DNA from: Rhizobium sp. CCGE531
GTDB taxonomy: Bacteria; Pseudomonadota; Alphaproteobacteria; Rhizobiales; Rhizobiaceae
Assembly: GCF_003627795.1 (NCBI RefSeq)
Contig: NZ_CP032685.1
Span: 248,001-312,000 of the forward strand
Direction of reading: 5' to 3'
Length of the DNA: 64,000 nt
How positions within the stretch are numbered: the first letter of the stretch is position 1; each line of letters starts with the position of its first letter. The position numbers and the translations under genes were made by a program. Positions 16,886 through 25,631 of the stretch are shown here, in pieces. The notes below the pieces were generated by a model that saw only the letters and a list, made by a program, of their open reading frames with translations, ran no database searches and was not told the origin of the DNA.

Positions 16886-17287
16886 TTTAGCTCTCCTTGG
16901 ATAGGCGCGGCAGCGCCCTTTGAACCCGCCCGCAATCGACTGTCTCGACGCGCAAACTGCCGTGAGGCGTTCTTTTCAAGAAGACAGCGCTGATATCAAG
17001 CCGATGAGTGCTTTCGGACATTTTTTTGATCTCGAAAGCGCTCATATGGGTATTTTCTGTAGGAATATTGCGACGATTCCGCAAGAAAATAACCGTCGCA
17101 AAGACAATTTAGACGATTTTTCGTTAGATTTCGACGAGGGATGGTTGTTGCATCTTCGCCGCCAAAGCCTAAGTGATATGGCTCGTATGACGGGTGGATC
17201 CAAAATGGAATTGTCGCCTTTAAATCGCATAGGCTGCGGTAGCGATGCCGCTTGTCGTGTGACGTCTGCCGAGGAGCCGGATGCCGC
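16886..17287. promoter_or_regulatory. Divergent intergenic region between LivJ-type gene and APH-type gene
   Basis: The 402 bases contain no convincing gene and are AT-richer than the neighbours. An imperfect 14-base inverted repeat, TTTTCTGTAGGAAT (17053-17066) and ATTCCGCAAGAAAA (17076-17089), matches at 11 of 14 positions with a nine-base spacer. Its size and AT-rich ends would suit an Lrp- or regulator-type site for the binding-protein gene; this is inference. Confidence 0.35.
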
Positions 17288-18112
17288 ATGAGCGAAGATC
17301 ACGATTCCAGGGCTTATTTTGACCTCTGGCGGCTGATCGAGGACGGTACGCCGATCATCACGCACTCCAGCCGGCTTTTTCCCGTGCGCCGGGATGGCGA
17401 GCCGGCCATGCTGAAGATCGCCGTCGCGCCGGAGGAAAAATCCGGCGCCGCGCTCATGGTCTGGTGGAATGGGGTTGGCGCTGCGCGTGTCCTCGAGCAC
17501 AAGGACGATGCCATTCTGCTCGAGCGAGCGACAGGCAGCCAATCCCTCGCCGACATGGCGAGGAATGGCCAAGATGATGAGGCAAGCCGCATCATCTGCG
17601 CGGCGGTCGCCGGGCTTCATGCACCTCGTGGACTATCCCTGCCGCAATTGATCCCGCTGGCCGATCGGTTTCGTTCGCTCGAAGCCGCGGCTTGCCGCGA
17701 AGGTGGTGTCTTTGCGCGGACCGCTGCGACCGCCCGAGCTCTGCTGTCGGAGCCGCGGGATGTCGTGACCCTGCACGGCGACATTCATCACGGCAATATT
17801 CTGGACTTCGCGGAGCGGGGCTGGCTCGCCATCGATCCGAAGGGCCTCGTGGGAGAACGCGGCTTTGATTATGCCAATCTCTTCTGCAACCCGAACAACT
17901 CAGTCGCAACCACCCCCGGCCGCCTCGCGCGGCAGGTCGATATTGTCGCGGAAGCAGCACGGCTTGAGCGTCAAAGTATCTTGCGGTGGATAATTGCCTG
18001 GGCCGGCCTTTCGGCTGCCTGGCTGATCAAGGATGGCGAGGTCGAGCACGTTCGACCCACTCTTCGGATCGCGGACATAGCGGCGGCGGAATTGGGCGGG
18101 ATGAGCCTTTAA
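17288..18112 (+). CDS. APH(6)-type aminoglycoside/hydroxyurea kinase family protein
   Basis: The 274-residue protein has the phosphotransferase catalytic loop LHGDIHHGNILDF (Asp and Asn) followed by WLAIDPKGLVGERGFDYANLFCNP, which places it in the APH(6)/hydroxyurea resistance kinase family. The start at 17288 follows GAGGAGCC; an upstream ATG at 17252 would add 12 unrelated residues. Many chromosomal members do not give drug resistance in nature, so the true substrate may be another hydroxylated small molecule. Its stop overlaps the rhaK stop by four bases, convergently. Confidence 0.85.
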   Translation: MSEDHDSRAYFDLWRLIEDGTPIITHSSRLFPVRRDGEPAMLKIAVAPEEKSGAALMVWWNGVGAARVLEHKDDAILLERATGSQSLADMARNGQDDEASRIICAAVAGLHAPRGLSLPQLIPLADRFRSLEAAACREGGVFARTAATARALLSEPRDVVTLHGDIHHGNILDFAERGWLAIDPKGLVGERGFDYANLFCNPNNSVATTPGRLARQVDIVAEAARLERQSILRWIIAWAGLSAAWLIKDGEVEHVRPTLRIADIAAAELGGMSL

Positions 18113-19491
18113 TCGGCCAAGGCATCACGCCAGGCTTGCCGGTAGCGGCGCAATCCCCGCAGATCGGCGCGGATCGGCGCATTTTCCGCGACGGCAGTTG
18201 GCCGAATGCCTGTCAAAAGGGCGGCACCCTGGCTTGTCCCAGTCGAACCCGGCAAGGCGACGACATTGCTCGATGTCACCGCGGCCAAGGCGGTGAGATA
18301 GGCGCGATTGAACGCAAACGGACCCTCGACGAAGATCGGCCCCTTGGCGCCGATCAGATCGAGGCAGGCTTCTGTCATCAGCGCAAGGTAAAGGCTGACG
18401 GCCGCGAGCCGTTCGGCGGGATCCGCCGCATCGCCGATCCATTGCATTTTCCTGCCCGGAAAAGGGCCAGACCCCTCAACCACATTGGGCAGCAGCATCA
18501 GGCCGTTCTCGATCACCTTTTCAAGAGCGCCCTCGATGGCGTCTGGCGATGCTGTGCCGATTTCGGCGGTGAGAATCTCGAACTCGCGGCCGCCCATGAA
18601 ACGGGCTGATGGCACGGCGCGGCCGTAGGCGTCGACATTGGCGAGCGCATCGCGCTTGGGGTCGAGATGTTCCAGATCGCCGCCAACGCCGAAGCTGATC
18701 ACCCATGTCCCCGTCGAGACGACCGCGAAGGGGGCTTCGTTTTCCACCAGATGCGGCAGCAGCGAGGCGTTGGAGTCATGAATGCCGCAATAGACGGGCA
18801 CCACCTTCGTGAGGCGCATCTCCGAGGCAAGTGCCGGCAGCACCGGCCCGAGCGCATCGAAAGCCGAGCGCACGGGTGCCATCAGCGAGCGGATGCCAAG
18901 AGTGTCGACCAGAGACGAGTAGCTTTGCGTGGTGGGGTTCCAGAGATCGGTGTGGCAGCCGAGCGACGTCACCTCGTTGGCGGCGATGCCTGTTAATCGG
19001 AATGCCCAATATTGCGGATAGGTGAGGATCGTGGCGACGCGGGCAAAATCGGCGGGAAGGGTGCTTTTCAGATAGTGGATCTGCGCGCCGACATTGAGCC
19101 CGACCGACAGCCCGGGCGAAAACGTCTCGGCGAAGTCCGGCCGCAATTGCGCATAGGCGTCCTGAACGACTTGGGGATAGCCGTGCTCATAGTCGAGGAC
19201 CGGCATGGCAAGGCTGCCATCGTCTGAAAGCAGCACAGCGGAGGCGCCGTGCGTGGTGATCGAAATGGCATCGAATCCCGGTGTACCGGCAAAGCCCTTG
19301 AGGGCCGAGACGATGAAATCCCACAGTCCCTCGATATCGTAGTGCGGGTAGGGCCCCGACTTCAGAACGCTATTTGCGGTCTTGACGGCGGCGATCTCCA
19401 CACCCGTCCCCGCGTCGAGCACGACGACCTTGGTGTTGGTCTTGCCGATGTCGATGACGGCGATATGGCGGTAGGCGGTCGCGTCGCTCAT
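18109..19491 (-). CDS. rhaK: Rhamnulokinase-type FGGY carbohydrate kinase
   Basis: The 460-residue FGGY kinase has the N-terminal phosphate motif ([19 protein letters not shown]), a central [10 protein letters not shown] region and a C-terminal GTSQGAALL nucleotide motif. Its position as the last gene of a rhaR-S-T-P-Q-U-K series identifies it as rhamnulokinase, which phosphorylates L-rhamnulose to L-rhamnulose 1-phosphate. In R. leguminosarum RhaK is also known to be needed for uptake by the adjacent ABC transporter. The ATG overlaps the mutarotase stop by four bases. It converges with the APH-type gene. Confidence 0.9.
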   Translation of the reverse strand: MSDATAYRHIAVIDIGKTNTKVVVLDAGTGVEIAAVKTANSVLKSGPYPHYDIEGLWDFIVSALKGFAGTPGFDAISITTHGASAVLLSDDGSLAMPVLDYEHGYPQVVQDAYAQLRPDFAETFSPGLSVGLNVGAQIHYLKSTLPADFARVATILTYPQYWAFRLTGIAANEVTSLGCHTDLWNPTTQSYSSLVDTLGIRSLMAPVRSAFDALGPVLPALASEMRLTKVVPVYCGIHDSNASLLPHLVENEAPFAVVSTGTWVISFGVGGDLEHLDPKRDALANVDAYGRAVPSARFMGGREFEILTAEIGTASPDAIEGALEKVIENGLMLLPNVVEGSGPFPGRKMQWIGDAADPAERLAAVSLYLALMTEACLDLIGAKGPIFVEGPFAFNRAYLTALAAVTSSNVVALPGSTGTSQGAALLTGIRPTAVAENAPIRADLRGLRRYRQAWRDALAD

Positions 19492-19814
19492 GGCAGATGG
19501 AAGACCGCGACGAGATCGCTCTGGACGGGCGAATTATCGGGATTGGTCACCATGATATCGGCCATATGCGCCCACCATTTTTTCATGACATGGTGCTCGG
19601 GCAGGCTCGCCATGGAATGATCCTTCGGCCGGGTCAGCACGCCGAAGAGCGTGTTCGTCTCGCGATCGAGATGGATGGAATAATCGCTGACCCCAGCCTG
19701 ATGCAGCAGTTCCACGAGTTCCGGCCAAATCTCGTCATGGCGCTTCCTGTATTCGGCTTCCATGCCGGGATTGAGCGTCATCTTGAAGGCGTGACGTTCG
19801 AGAGCTGATGTCAT
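19488..19814 (-). CDS. rhaU: L-rhamnose mutarotase
   Basis: The 108-residue protein is a dimeric ferredoxin-like-fold mutarotase. It has the conserved [22 protein letters not shown] stretch with the catalytic-type His and the C-terminal [15 protein letters not shown] signature. It interconverts the alpha and beta anomers of L-rhamnose. Four-base overlaps tie it to rhaQ (19811-19814) and rhaK (19488-19491), so translation is coupled through the whole distal operon. The length and order match the rhizobial rhaU gene. Confidence 0.92.
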   Translation of the reverse strand: MTSALERHAFKMTLNPGMEAEYRKRHDEIWPELVELLHQAGVSDYSIHLDRETNTLFGVLTRPKDHSMASLPEHHVMKKWWAHMADIMVTNPDNSPVQSDLVAVFHLP

Positions 19815-20827
19815 TTGGAACTCATGGTCTTGATGCGCCTGGCGACGATCGGCAGCGCAATGGTGATGATGAGGAGAAGGCCGATGAAGATCGACATGAC
19901 GATGCCGGGAACGTTGAGCAGGCCGAGGCCGAAGGTGACGAGGCCCATCACGAAGGCGGCAATGACGACGCCGCCGATCGTGCCCGAGCCGCCGAGGATC
20001 GATACCCCGCCGAGCACCACCATGGTCACCACCTCCAGCTCCCAGCCAAGCGCGATCGAGGGACGCGTGGAGCCGAGACGCGAGGTCAGGCAGATGGCTG
20101 CGATGCCGCTCATCAGGCCGGTCAGGAGAAACAGAATGAATTTGACCCGCTCGACCGGGATGCCGGAAAAGCGCGCGGCGAAATCATTGTTGCCGATCGT
20201 ATAGACCTGCCGTCCGAAATTCGTCGCATGCAGCAGGATCGCGAAGGCGATCGCCAGCACGATGAACAGCACGAACTCGAACGAGAAGACCCAGACGACA
20301 TAGCCCTGGCCGAAATAGGCGAAGCTATCTGGATAGTTGCCATAGGCCTGGTCGCCAAGGACGATATAGGAAATACCGCGAAACAGGCTCATCGTACCGA
20401 TGGTGACGACGATCGACGGCAGCTTCAGCGCGGAAACAAGGAAGCCGTTGAAAAGCCCGCAGACAAGGCCGACACCGAGGCCGATCGCGACGAGGCCGGG
20501 TGTGCCGACGCCAAGCTGGGCGGTAGCGCCCATGGCGGTCGAGGCGAGCGCGATGATGGCTGCGACCGAAAGGTCGATCTCGCCCGCGATGACGAGCAGC
20601 GCCATGGCAAACGCGATCATCGCCTTTTCGGTGAAATTGAACGTCGCGTCCGAGAGATTGTAGGGATCGAGGAAATAGGGCGAGGCCAGCGAATTGAAGA
20701 TGAAGATCGCGACCGCGACGCCAAGCAGCAGCGTCTCCCAACTCGCCATGATCCGTTTGAAGGGCGTGCCGAGGCGATCCGGAATGGCGCGTTTTTCCGC
20801 CGTCGCCGCTTGCGAACCGTTGCTCAT
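19811..20827 (-). CDS. rhaQ: Rhamnose ABC transporter permease
   Basis: The 338-residue membrane protein is a ribose/xylose (CUT2)-class permease with roughly ten hydrophobic segments. It contains [23 protein letters not shown], a classic CUT2 motif, and the loop [19 protein letters not shown] that contacts the ATPase. It overlaps rhaP and rhaU by four bases each. Together with RhaP it forms the inner-membrane channel for L-rhamnose. The P versus Q naming follows the order in R. leguminosarum. Confidence 0.9.
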   Translation of the reverse strand: MSNGSQAATAEKRAIPDRLGTPFKRIMASWETLLLGVAVAIFIFNSLASPYFLDPYNLSDATFNFTEKAMIAFAMALLVIAGEIDLSVAAIIALASTAMGATAQLGVGTPGLVAIGLGVGLVCGLFNGFLVSALKLPSIVVTIGTMSLFRGISYIVLGDQAYGNYPDSFAYFGQGYVVWVFSFEFVLFIVLAIAFAILLHATNFGRQVYTIGNNDFAARFSGIPVERVKFILFLLTGLMSGIAAICLTSRLGSTRPSIALGWELEVVTMVVLGGVSILGGSGTIGGVVIAAFVMGLVTFGLGLLNVPGIVMSIFIGLLLIITIALPIVARRIKTMSSK

Positions 20828-21828
20828 GCGCTTGCTCCCTGGCTGGCGGTGTCCTTTGCGGCCTGATCCCTAAGGATGATGCGGCCGCGGTTGCGTTCGC
20901 GCCTGGCGTTGAAGACGACGGCAAGGATGATGACGGTGCCGGAGATTGCCATCTGCGTGAACGGCGAGATGCCGATGACCGGCAGAGCGTTCTTGATGAC
21001 GCCGAGGAACAGGGCGCCCAATACGGCGCCAGCGACCGAACCGACGCCGCCGGCAATCGAAATGCCGCCGATGACGCAGGCTGCCACGCTATCGAGCTCG
21101 AAGCCGTTGGCGATATCGACATAGGCGACGGCGTAGCGCGACACCCAGAGATAGCCGCTGAGCCCGGCAAGCGCGCCGGACAGAACGAAGGCGAGGAACC
21201 GCGTCCAGCCGACGTCGATGCCGGCATAGACGGCCGCCACCGGATTGCCGCCGCTGGCATAGGCGGAGCGGCCGAACTGTGTATAGCGCAGCACGAGAAA
21301 CATCATCAGCACGATCGCGATGCCGATCCAGGCAAGCACGGGCAGGCCGAGAAGCGTCGTGCGCGGCACGTTCAGGAAGATCGGCGTGAACTGATGCGCA
21401 TTGACCCAGGCGCCGCCCGACAGCACGAAGGCCATGCCGCGATAGATCGTCAGCGTTCCGAGGGTGACGACGATCGGCGGGATTTCCAGAGCCCAGACGA
21501 GATAGCCGTTGATGGCGCCGAGAAAGGCCCCCATCAGGATCGCCGTGACGACCAGCGCGATCAGCGGAATGTCCGGATAGGCGGCGTTCAGCATTGCAAC
21601 CGCCATGCCCGTCAATGCCAGGTTGGCCGCGACGGACAGATCGATCGACTTCGTCAGGATGACCGTCATCTGGGCAAGCGCCAGGATGATGAGGATCGAG
21701 GTGTCGTTGAAGATATTGGCGAGATTGGCGGGCTCGGCAAAGCCGGCCGCACGCGTTGCGAAGCCAGCGATCATCACGATGATGATGATGGCGAGCAGTG
21801 TTTCGCGCTTTTTGAGGATGCGTGGCAT
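20824..21828 (-). CDS. rhaP: Rhamnose ABC transporter permease
   Basis: The 334-residue CUT2 permease is paralogous to the next gene. Motifs include TVILTKSIDLSVAANLALTGM and CVIGGISIAGGVGSVAGAVLG (the ATPase-contact loop), with multiple membrane helices throughout. It follows rhaT in the operon after about 110 bp and overlaps rhaQ by four bases. It forms a heterodimeric rhamnose channel with RhaQ. Confidence 0.9.
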   Translation of the reverse strand: MPRILKKRETLLAIIIIVMIAGFATRAAGFAEPANLANIFNDTSILIILALAQMTVILTKSIDLSVAANLALTGMAVAMLNAAYPDIPLIALVVTAILMGAFLGAINGYLVWALEIPPIVVTLGTLTIYRGMAFVLSGGAWVNAHQFTPIFLNVPRTTLLGLPVLAWIGIAIVLMMFLVLRYTQFGRSAYASGGNPVAAVYAGIDVGWTRFLAFVLSGALAGLSGYLWVSRYAVAYVDIANGFELDSVAACVIGGISIAGGVGSVAGAVLGALFLGVIKNALPVIGISPFTQMAISGTVIILAVVFNARRERNRGRIILRDQAAKDTASQGASA

Positions 21829-21940
21829 CCCGTCCTCCCTAAAGCATTTTGCAGCCAGGTGTCCTCACCTGGCGCCGCACAAATGCGGCAAAAACAAACA
21901 GAGAGAGCGTTCTGGCTGATCGAAGAAAAGCCATGACGCT

Positions 21941-23476
21941 CTATGCGTTGCCCGTGGCGGCGCGCACCAACGTTTCCGGCGTCAGCCCCTCGCGCTCGAA
22001 CAGGCCTGCGGACAGTCCTTCCTTCATGACCAGCACGCGATCCGACATGCCGAGGATCTCGGGCAGTTCGGAGGAGATCATGATGATGCTGAGGCCCTCG
22101 GCCGCCAGTTCGCTGATGAAACCGTGGACGGCTGCCTTGGAGCCGATGTCGATCCCCTTGGTGGGCTCGTCCAGAATGATGATCTTCGGCTGTGTCGCCA
22201 GCCACTTGCCGATGACCACCTTCTGCTGATTGCCGCCGGAAAGCGTGCCGACCGGTACGGAAAGGGCGGCGGCGCGCAGATCGAGCCGCTCGGCATATTT
22301 ACGGGCTAGGGCGAATTCATTGGCTGCCTTCAGGAAGCCTTTGCGCGAAGTGCGCCCGAGCGATGGCAGCGACATGTTCTGATAGATCGGCATCGGTAGC
22401 GCCAGACCGTGGCGGCCGCGCTCTTCCGGCACATAGACGATGCCAGCAGCAATAGCATCCTGCGGCGAGCGCACATGGATTTCGCGACCATCGAGCGTCA
22501 ACCGCCCGGAAAGCGGCCTGGTGATGCCGAAGAGCGATTGGCAAAGCTCGGAGCGTCCGGCGCCGATCAGGCCGTAGACGCCGAGGATCTCACCGCGCCG
22601 CAGCTTGAAGGAAATGTCGCGGAATTCCGTGCGGTGACAGTATTTGTCCACCTCGAGAACGGTATCGCCGATGGTGACGGGCACTTTCGGGAAAGCGTCC
22701 TTGACGTCGCGTCCGACCATCATGCGGACGATCTCGTCCTGCGGCGTCGTCTTCAGCTCGCCATGGCCGACGGCGCGGCCGTCGCGGAAGACGACGAAAT
22801 TATCAGCGATTTCATAGAGCTCGTCGAATTTGTGGCTGATGAACAGGATCGCCTTGCCCTTTGCCTTCAATCCTTCGACGATGCGGAAGAGATCGTCGAT
22901 CTCCTTGCGCGACAGAGCGGCGGTGGGCTCGTCCATGATAACGATGCGGGCCTCGATCGACAAAGCGCGCGCGATCGCGACAAGATGGCGCTGCGCAATG
23001 GAGAGGTCTTTTAATCTGGTTGCGGGATCGATCGCGCTTTCCAGCGATTCAAGGAGCTGGCTTGACCGGCTGTTCATCGCTTTCCAGTCGATGGTGTGCC
23101 AGGACGTGCGCGGCGCATGGCCGAGAAAGATGTTTTCGGCGACGGTCAGCTCGTCGAAGAGAACGGTTTCCTGGTGAATGGCCGTAACGCCGGCATCGAT
23201 GGCGGCTTGCGCGTGGGCGAAGGCCGCCGGCTTGCCGTCGACGAGGATTTCGCCCTCGTTCGGACGGTAGATGCCTGTGAGAATCTTGACGAGGGTCGAT
23301 TTTCCCGCGCCGTTTTCACCGATAAGGGCGGTCACCTTGCCGGGATAAAGCGAAATGCTGACGCCATCCAGCGCCTTGACGCCCGGAAAGATCTGGGAAA
23401 TGCCGCGCATTTCCAGAATGGCCTGATTGTTCGCGGCTGGTGCGTCCGCTAGGGATCGTTGAAGGACTGTGGTCAT
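21941..23476 (-). CDS. rhaT: Rhamnose ABC transporter ATP-binding protein (double ATPase)
   Basis: The 511-residue CUT2 ATPase has two nucleotide-binding domains. The first has Walker A GENGAGKST, signature LSIAQRHLV and Walker B VIMDEPTAAL. The second has the degenerate Walker A GLIGAGRSE, signature LSGGNQQKV and Walker B IILDEPTKGID. The start is taken at ATG 23476, since residues upstream in the open frame are low-complexity shadow sequence. No strong ribosome site precedes it, and a stable hairpin lies between it and rhaS, so its expression may be lower than that of the binding protein. Confidence 0.92.
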   Translation of the reverse strand: MTTVLQRSLADAPAANNQAILEMRGISQIFPGVKALDGVSISLYPGKVTALIGENGAGKSTLVKILTGIYRPNEGEILVDGKPAAFAHAQAAIDAGVTAIHQETVLFDELTVAENIFLGHAPRTSWHTIDWKAMNSRSSQLLESLESAIDPATRLKDLSIAQRHLVAIARALSIEARIVIMDEPTAALSRKEIDDLFRIVEGLKAKGKAILFISHKFDELYEIADNFVVFRDGRAVGHGELKTTPQDEIVRMMVGRDVKDAFPKVPVTIGDTVLEVDKYCHRTEFRDISFKLRRGEILGVYGLIGAGRSELCQSLFGITRPLSGRLTLDGREIHVRSPQDAIAAGIVYVPEERGRHGLALPMPIYQNMSLPSLGRTSRKGFLKAANEFALARKYAERLDLRAAALSVPVGTLSGGNQQKVVIGKWLATQPKIIILDEPTKGIDIGSKAAVHGFISELAAEGLSIIMISSELPEILGMSDRVLVMKEGLSAGLFEREGLTPETLVRAATGNA

Positions 23477-23505
23477 CAGCAATATACCGGAATAGTGAAA
23501 CCAGG

Positions 23506-23527
23506 TCCGGCGGCTGATGCCGCCGGA
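23506..23527 (-). promoter_or_regulatory. Hairpin between rhaS and rhaT
   Basis: TCCGGCGGC (23506-23514) pairs with GCCGCCGGA (23519-23527) around a four-base loop. It follows the binding-protein gene without a T tract, so it probably protects rhaS mRNA from 3' decay or partly attenuates transcription rather than ending it. Confidence 0.6.
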
Positions 23528-23549
23528 GAGCTGCGAATGCTGGTATCGA

Positions 23550-24545
23550 TCAGAAAACCTTGGAGAACTGATCGATGTTCGAAGCGTTGTAGACGAACGG
23601 ATCGGCCATGGCGGCCTCGCCGGTTTCGCCGACCTTGATCTTGCCCATGCGGCCGGCATTGATCTCGCTGCCCGGCTTGCCGTCGGTCTCGCCCTTGACG
23701 AGGCGATAGGCGATCTGTGTTGCGGAGTAGCCGAGATCGATCGGGTTCCAGATCGCGAATTCCTTCGTCGCGCCCGACTTGATGGCGCCGGCCATTTCGG
23801 ACGGCAGGCCGAGACCGGTGACATAGACCTGGCCGATCTTGCCGGCATCCTTGACGGCCTGCGAAGCGGCAAGCACGCCGACGGTCGTCGGGGCGACGAT
23901 GACCTTGACTTCCGGATGCGAGGTCAGGAGGCCCTGTGCTTCACGATAGCTCTTGTCCGAGAGGTCGTCGCCATAGACGGTCGTGACGAGATTGAGGCCC
24001 GGGAAATCCTTGAGCTGCTTCTTCATCTCGCCGATCCAGATGTTCTGGTTCGTAGACGTGGTGGTTGCCGACAGGATGGCGAAGTTGCCCTTGCCGCCGT
24101 CGAGATGATCCTTGGCGAGCGTCAGGCACATCTTGCCGATCAGCTCGTTGGAGGAGGGGTTCAGCTGCAGGATGCGGCCGGCCTTTGCGACACCGGAATC
24201 CCAGGAGATCACCTTGATGCCGCGCTGCGTCGCCTTCTTGAGAGCCGGGACGACTGCATCGGGATCGTTCGCCGAAATCGCGATGGCATCGACGCCCTGC
24301 GCGATCAGCGAGTTGATCACTTCGATCTGGCCTTCGGCCGTGGTCGAGGTCGGGCCGGTGTAGATCACCTGCACGCCGCCGAGATCCTTTGCCGCTTCCT
24401 GGGCGCCCTTGTTGGCGGCTTCGAAGAAGCCGTTGCCCAGCGACTTCACCACGAGACCGATCTTGATGTCCTTCGCACTTGCCGTGCCTGCCATCAGTGT
24501 CGCGGCGAGCGCGACGCCGATCGCCAGTTTCCTTGCTATATTCAT
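23550..24545 (-). CDS. rhaS: Rhamnose ABC transporter substrate-binding protein
   Basis: The 331-residue protein has a signal peptide (MNIARKLAIGVALAATLMAG, cleavage near ASA-K) and the periplasmic sugar-binding fold of the Rib/Xyl/Rha class: KIGLVVKSLGNGFFEAANKGAQEAAK, VDAIAISANDPDAVVPALKKA and VISWDSGV. The start at 24545 is preceded by GGGAGGAAG. It captures L-rhamnose in the periplasm and delivers it to RhaP/Q/T. It is the first structural gene after rhaR. Confidence 0.93.
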   Translation of the reverse strand: MNIARKLAIGVALAATLMAGTASAKDIKIGLVVKSLGNGFFEAANKGAQEAAKDLGGVQVIYTGPTSTTAEGQIEVINSLIAQGVDAIAISANDPDAVVPALKKATQRGIKVISWDSGVAKAGRILQLNPSSNELIGKMCLTLAKDHLDGGKGNFAILSATTTSTNQNIWIGEMKKQLKDFPGLNLVTTVYGDDLSDKSYREAQGLLTSHPEVKVIVAPTTVGVLAASQAVKDAGKIGQVYVTGLGLPSEMAGAIKSGATKEFAIWNPIDLGYSATQIAYRLVKGETDGKPGSEINAGRMGKIKVGETGEAAMADPFVYNASNIDQFSKVF

Positions 24546-24597
24546 GTCTCTTCCTCCCAAAGTTGATAGGCCATGCTCACCCCGCCTGCGCCGCGCC

Positions 24598-25410
24598 TCA
24601 TGCGACCGACGGGGAATCTTCCTCCTCGGCCTGAGCCGAAATATTTGCGATAACAAGCGAGATGCCCGCATCCTCGATCATGCGCACCGTCTCGGCGGTG
24701 ACGCCGTCATCGGTAACGATGGTCGAAACCTGTTCGAGCGGGCAGAGGATCAGGCTGGAGCGTTGACGGAATTTGCTCGAATCGACCATGACGACGAGTT
24801 CGTCGGCCTGGCGCATGAGCTTCTGCTCGCTCTGGATGACCAGCGCGTCGGCTTCCATGATGCCAAGCGGGCCGACGCCCTGCGCGCCGATGAACATGCG
24901 CCGCGCGTAGAAATTCCGGATCGTGTCGTTGTCGAAGGGCGAGAGGATCAGGCTCTGCTCGCGATAGATCGCGCCGCCGGGCACCGTCACCGTGTTCTTC
25001 GAATGCTTGATCAGATGTTCGGCAATGGCGAAGGAGTTGGTCATCACCTGTAGCCGGAAGGCCGAAATATAGTGCACGAGCTGGAATGTGGTCGTGCCGC
25101 CATTGATGATGATGGCATCGCCGGGGTTGCAGAGTTCGGCAGCCTTGCGTGCAATTGCGCGCTTCCTGTCGATGTTGACCGCTTCCGATACGCGAAACGG
25201 CCGCGCTGCCAGATTGCCAAGCTGAGGAGGATGGATCGATTCCGCGCCGCCACGCACGCGCCGGATCTTTCCCTGCACATGCAGGGCAGCGATATCACGG
25301 CGTATCGTCGCTTCCGAAGCCTCGGTCAGCTCGGAAATATCCTGAATCGTCACGACAGACTTTTCCTGTACGGCGCTCAGAATAATGCGATGGCGTTCAC
25401 GTTCGTGCAT
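24598..25410 (-). CDS. rhaR: DeoR-family repressor of rhamnose genes
   Basis: The 270-residue DeoR protein has an N-terminal helix-turn-helix (VVTIQDISELTEASEATIRRDIAALHVQGKIRRVRGG) and a C-terminal sugar-phosphate-sensing domain (INGGTTTFQLVHYI, and VMVDSSKF near the end). The start at 25410 was chosen for the strong AAGGAGGAG upstream; the open frame extends further without a better site. In R. leguminosarum RhaR is the negative regulator of the locus. It diverges from rhaD, and the shared region contains a 9-bp inverted repeat and mirrored TTGACA elements. Confidence 0.92.
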   Translation of the reverse strand: MHERERHRIILSAVQEKSVVTIQDISELTEASEATIRRDIAALHVQGKIRRVRGGAESIHPPQLGNLAARPFRVSEAVNIDRKRAIARKAAELCNPGDAIIINGGTTTFQLVHYISAFRLQVMTNSFAIAEHLIKHSKNTVTVPGGAIYREQSLILSPFDNDTIRNFYARRMFIGAQGVGPLGIMEADALVIQSEQKLMRQADELVVMVDSSKFRQRSSLILCPLEQVSTIVTDDGVTAETVRMIEDAGISLVIANISAQAEEEDSPSVA

Positions 25411-25631
25411 CGGCTCCTCCTTGTCGGCGGTTATTTCGCAAATATGACAATGTGTCAATCACAAACGATCATAAACTTTCATATTGCATCGCAGCATTAT
25501 CGAATTTGATCGTTTTCGATTGACAAGGTGACTATGTGTGAGCGATACCCTCGTCACAAAGGGCGGTTCCATCATGATCCGGTCCGCCCGAAAGACTTGA
25601 TTTGAAAGACCTGATTTCAAGGGAGGATGAC
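25411..25631. promoter_or_regulatory. Divergent rhaR/rhaD control region
   Basis: Two outward promoters can be proposed. For rhaRSTPQUK, the minus strand has TTGACA (complement of 25453-25458) with a 17-base spacer to AATAAC (25430-25435). For rhaDI, the plus strand has TTGACA at 25520-25525 with a weak CGATAC at 25543. Between them AAACGATCA (25463-25471) and TGATCGTTT (25507-25515) form a perfect 9-base inverted repeat, the best candidate for paired RhaR operators allowing looping. Confidence 0.6.

Noticed and set aside
16920..17291. A 123-codon plus-strand frame between the LivJ-type and APH-type genes
   Set aside because: AT-rich regulatory-looking DNA, no motif and no ribosome site; it overlaps the APH start.
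23477..23872. N-terminal extension of rhaT upstream of 23476
   Set aside because: The residues are Ser/Arg/Pro-rich shadow sequence overlapping rhaS on the same strand in another frame.
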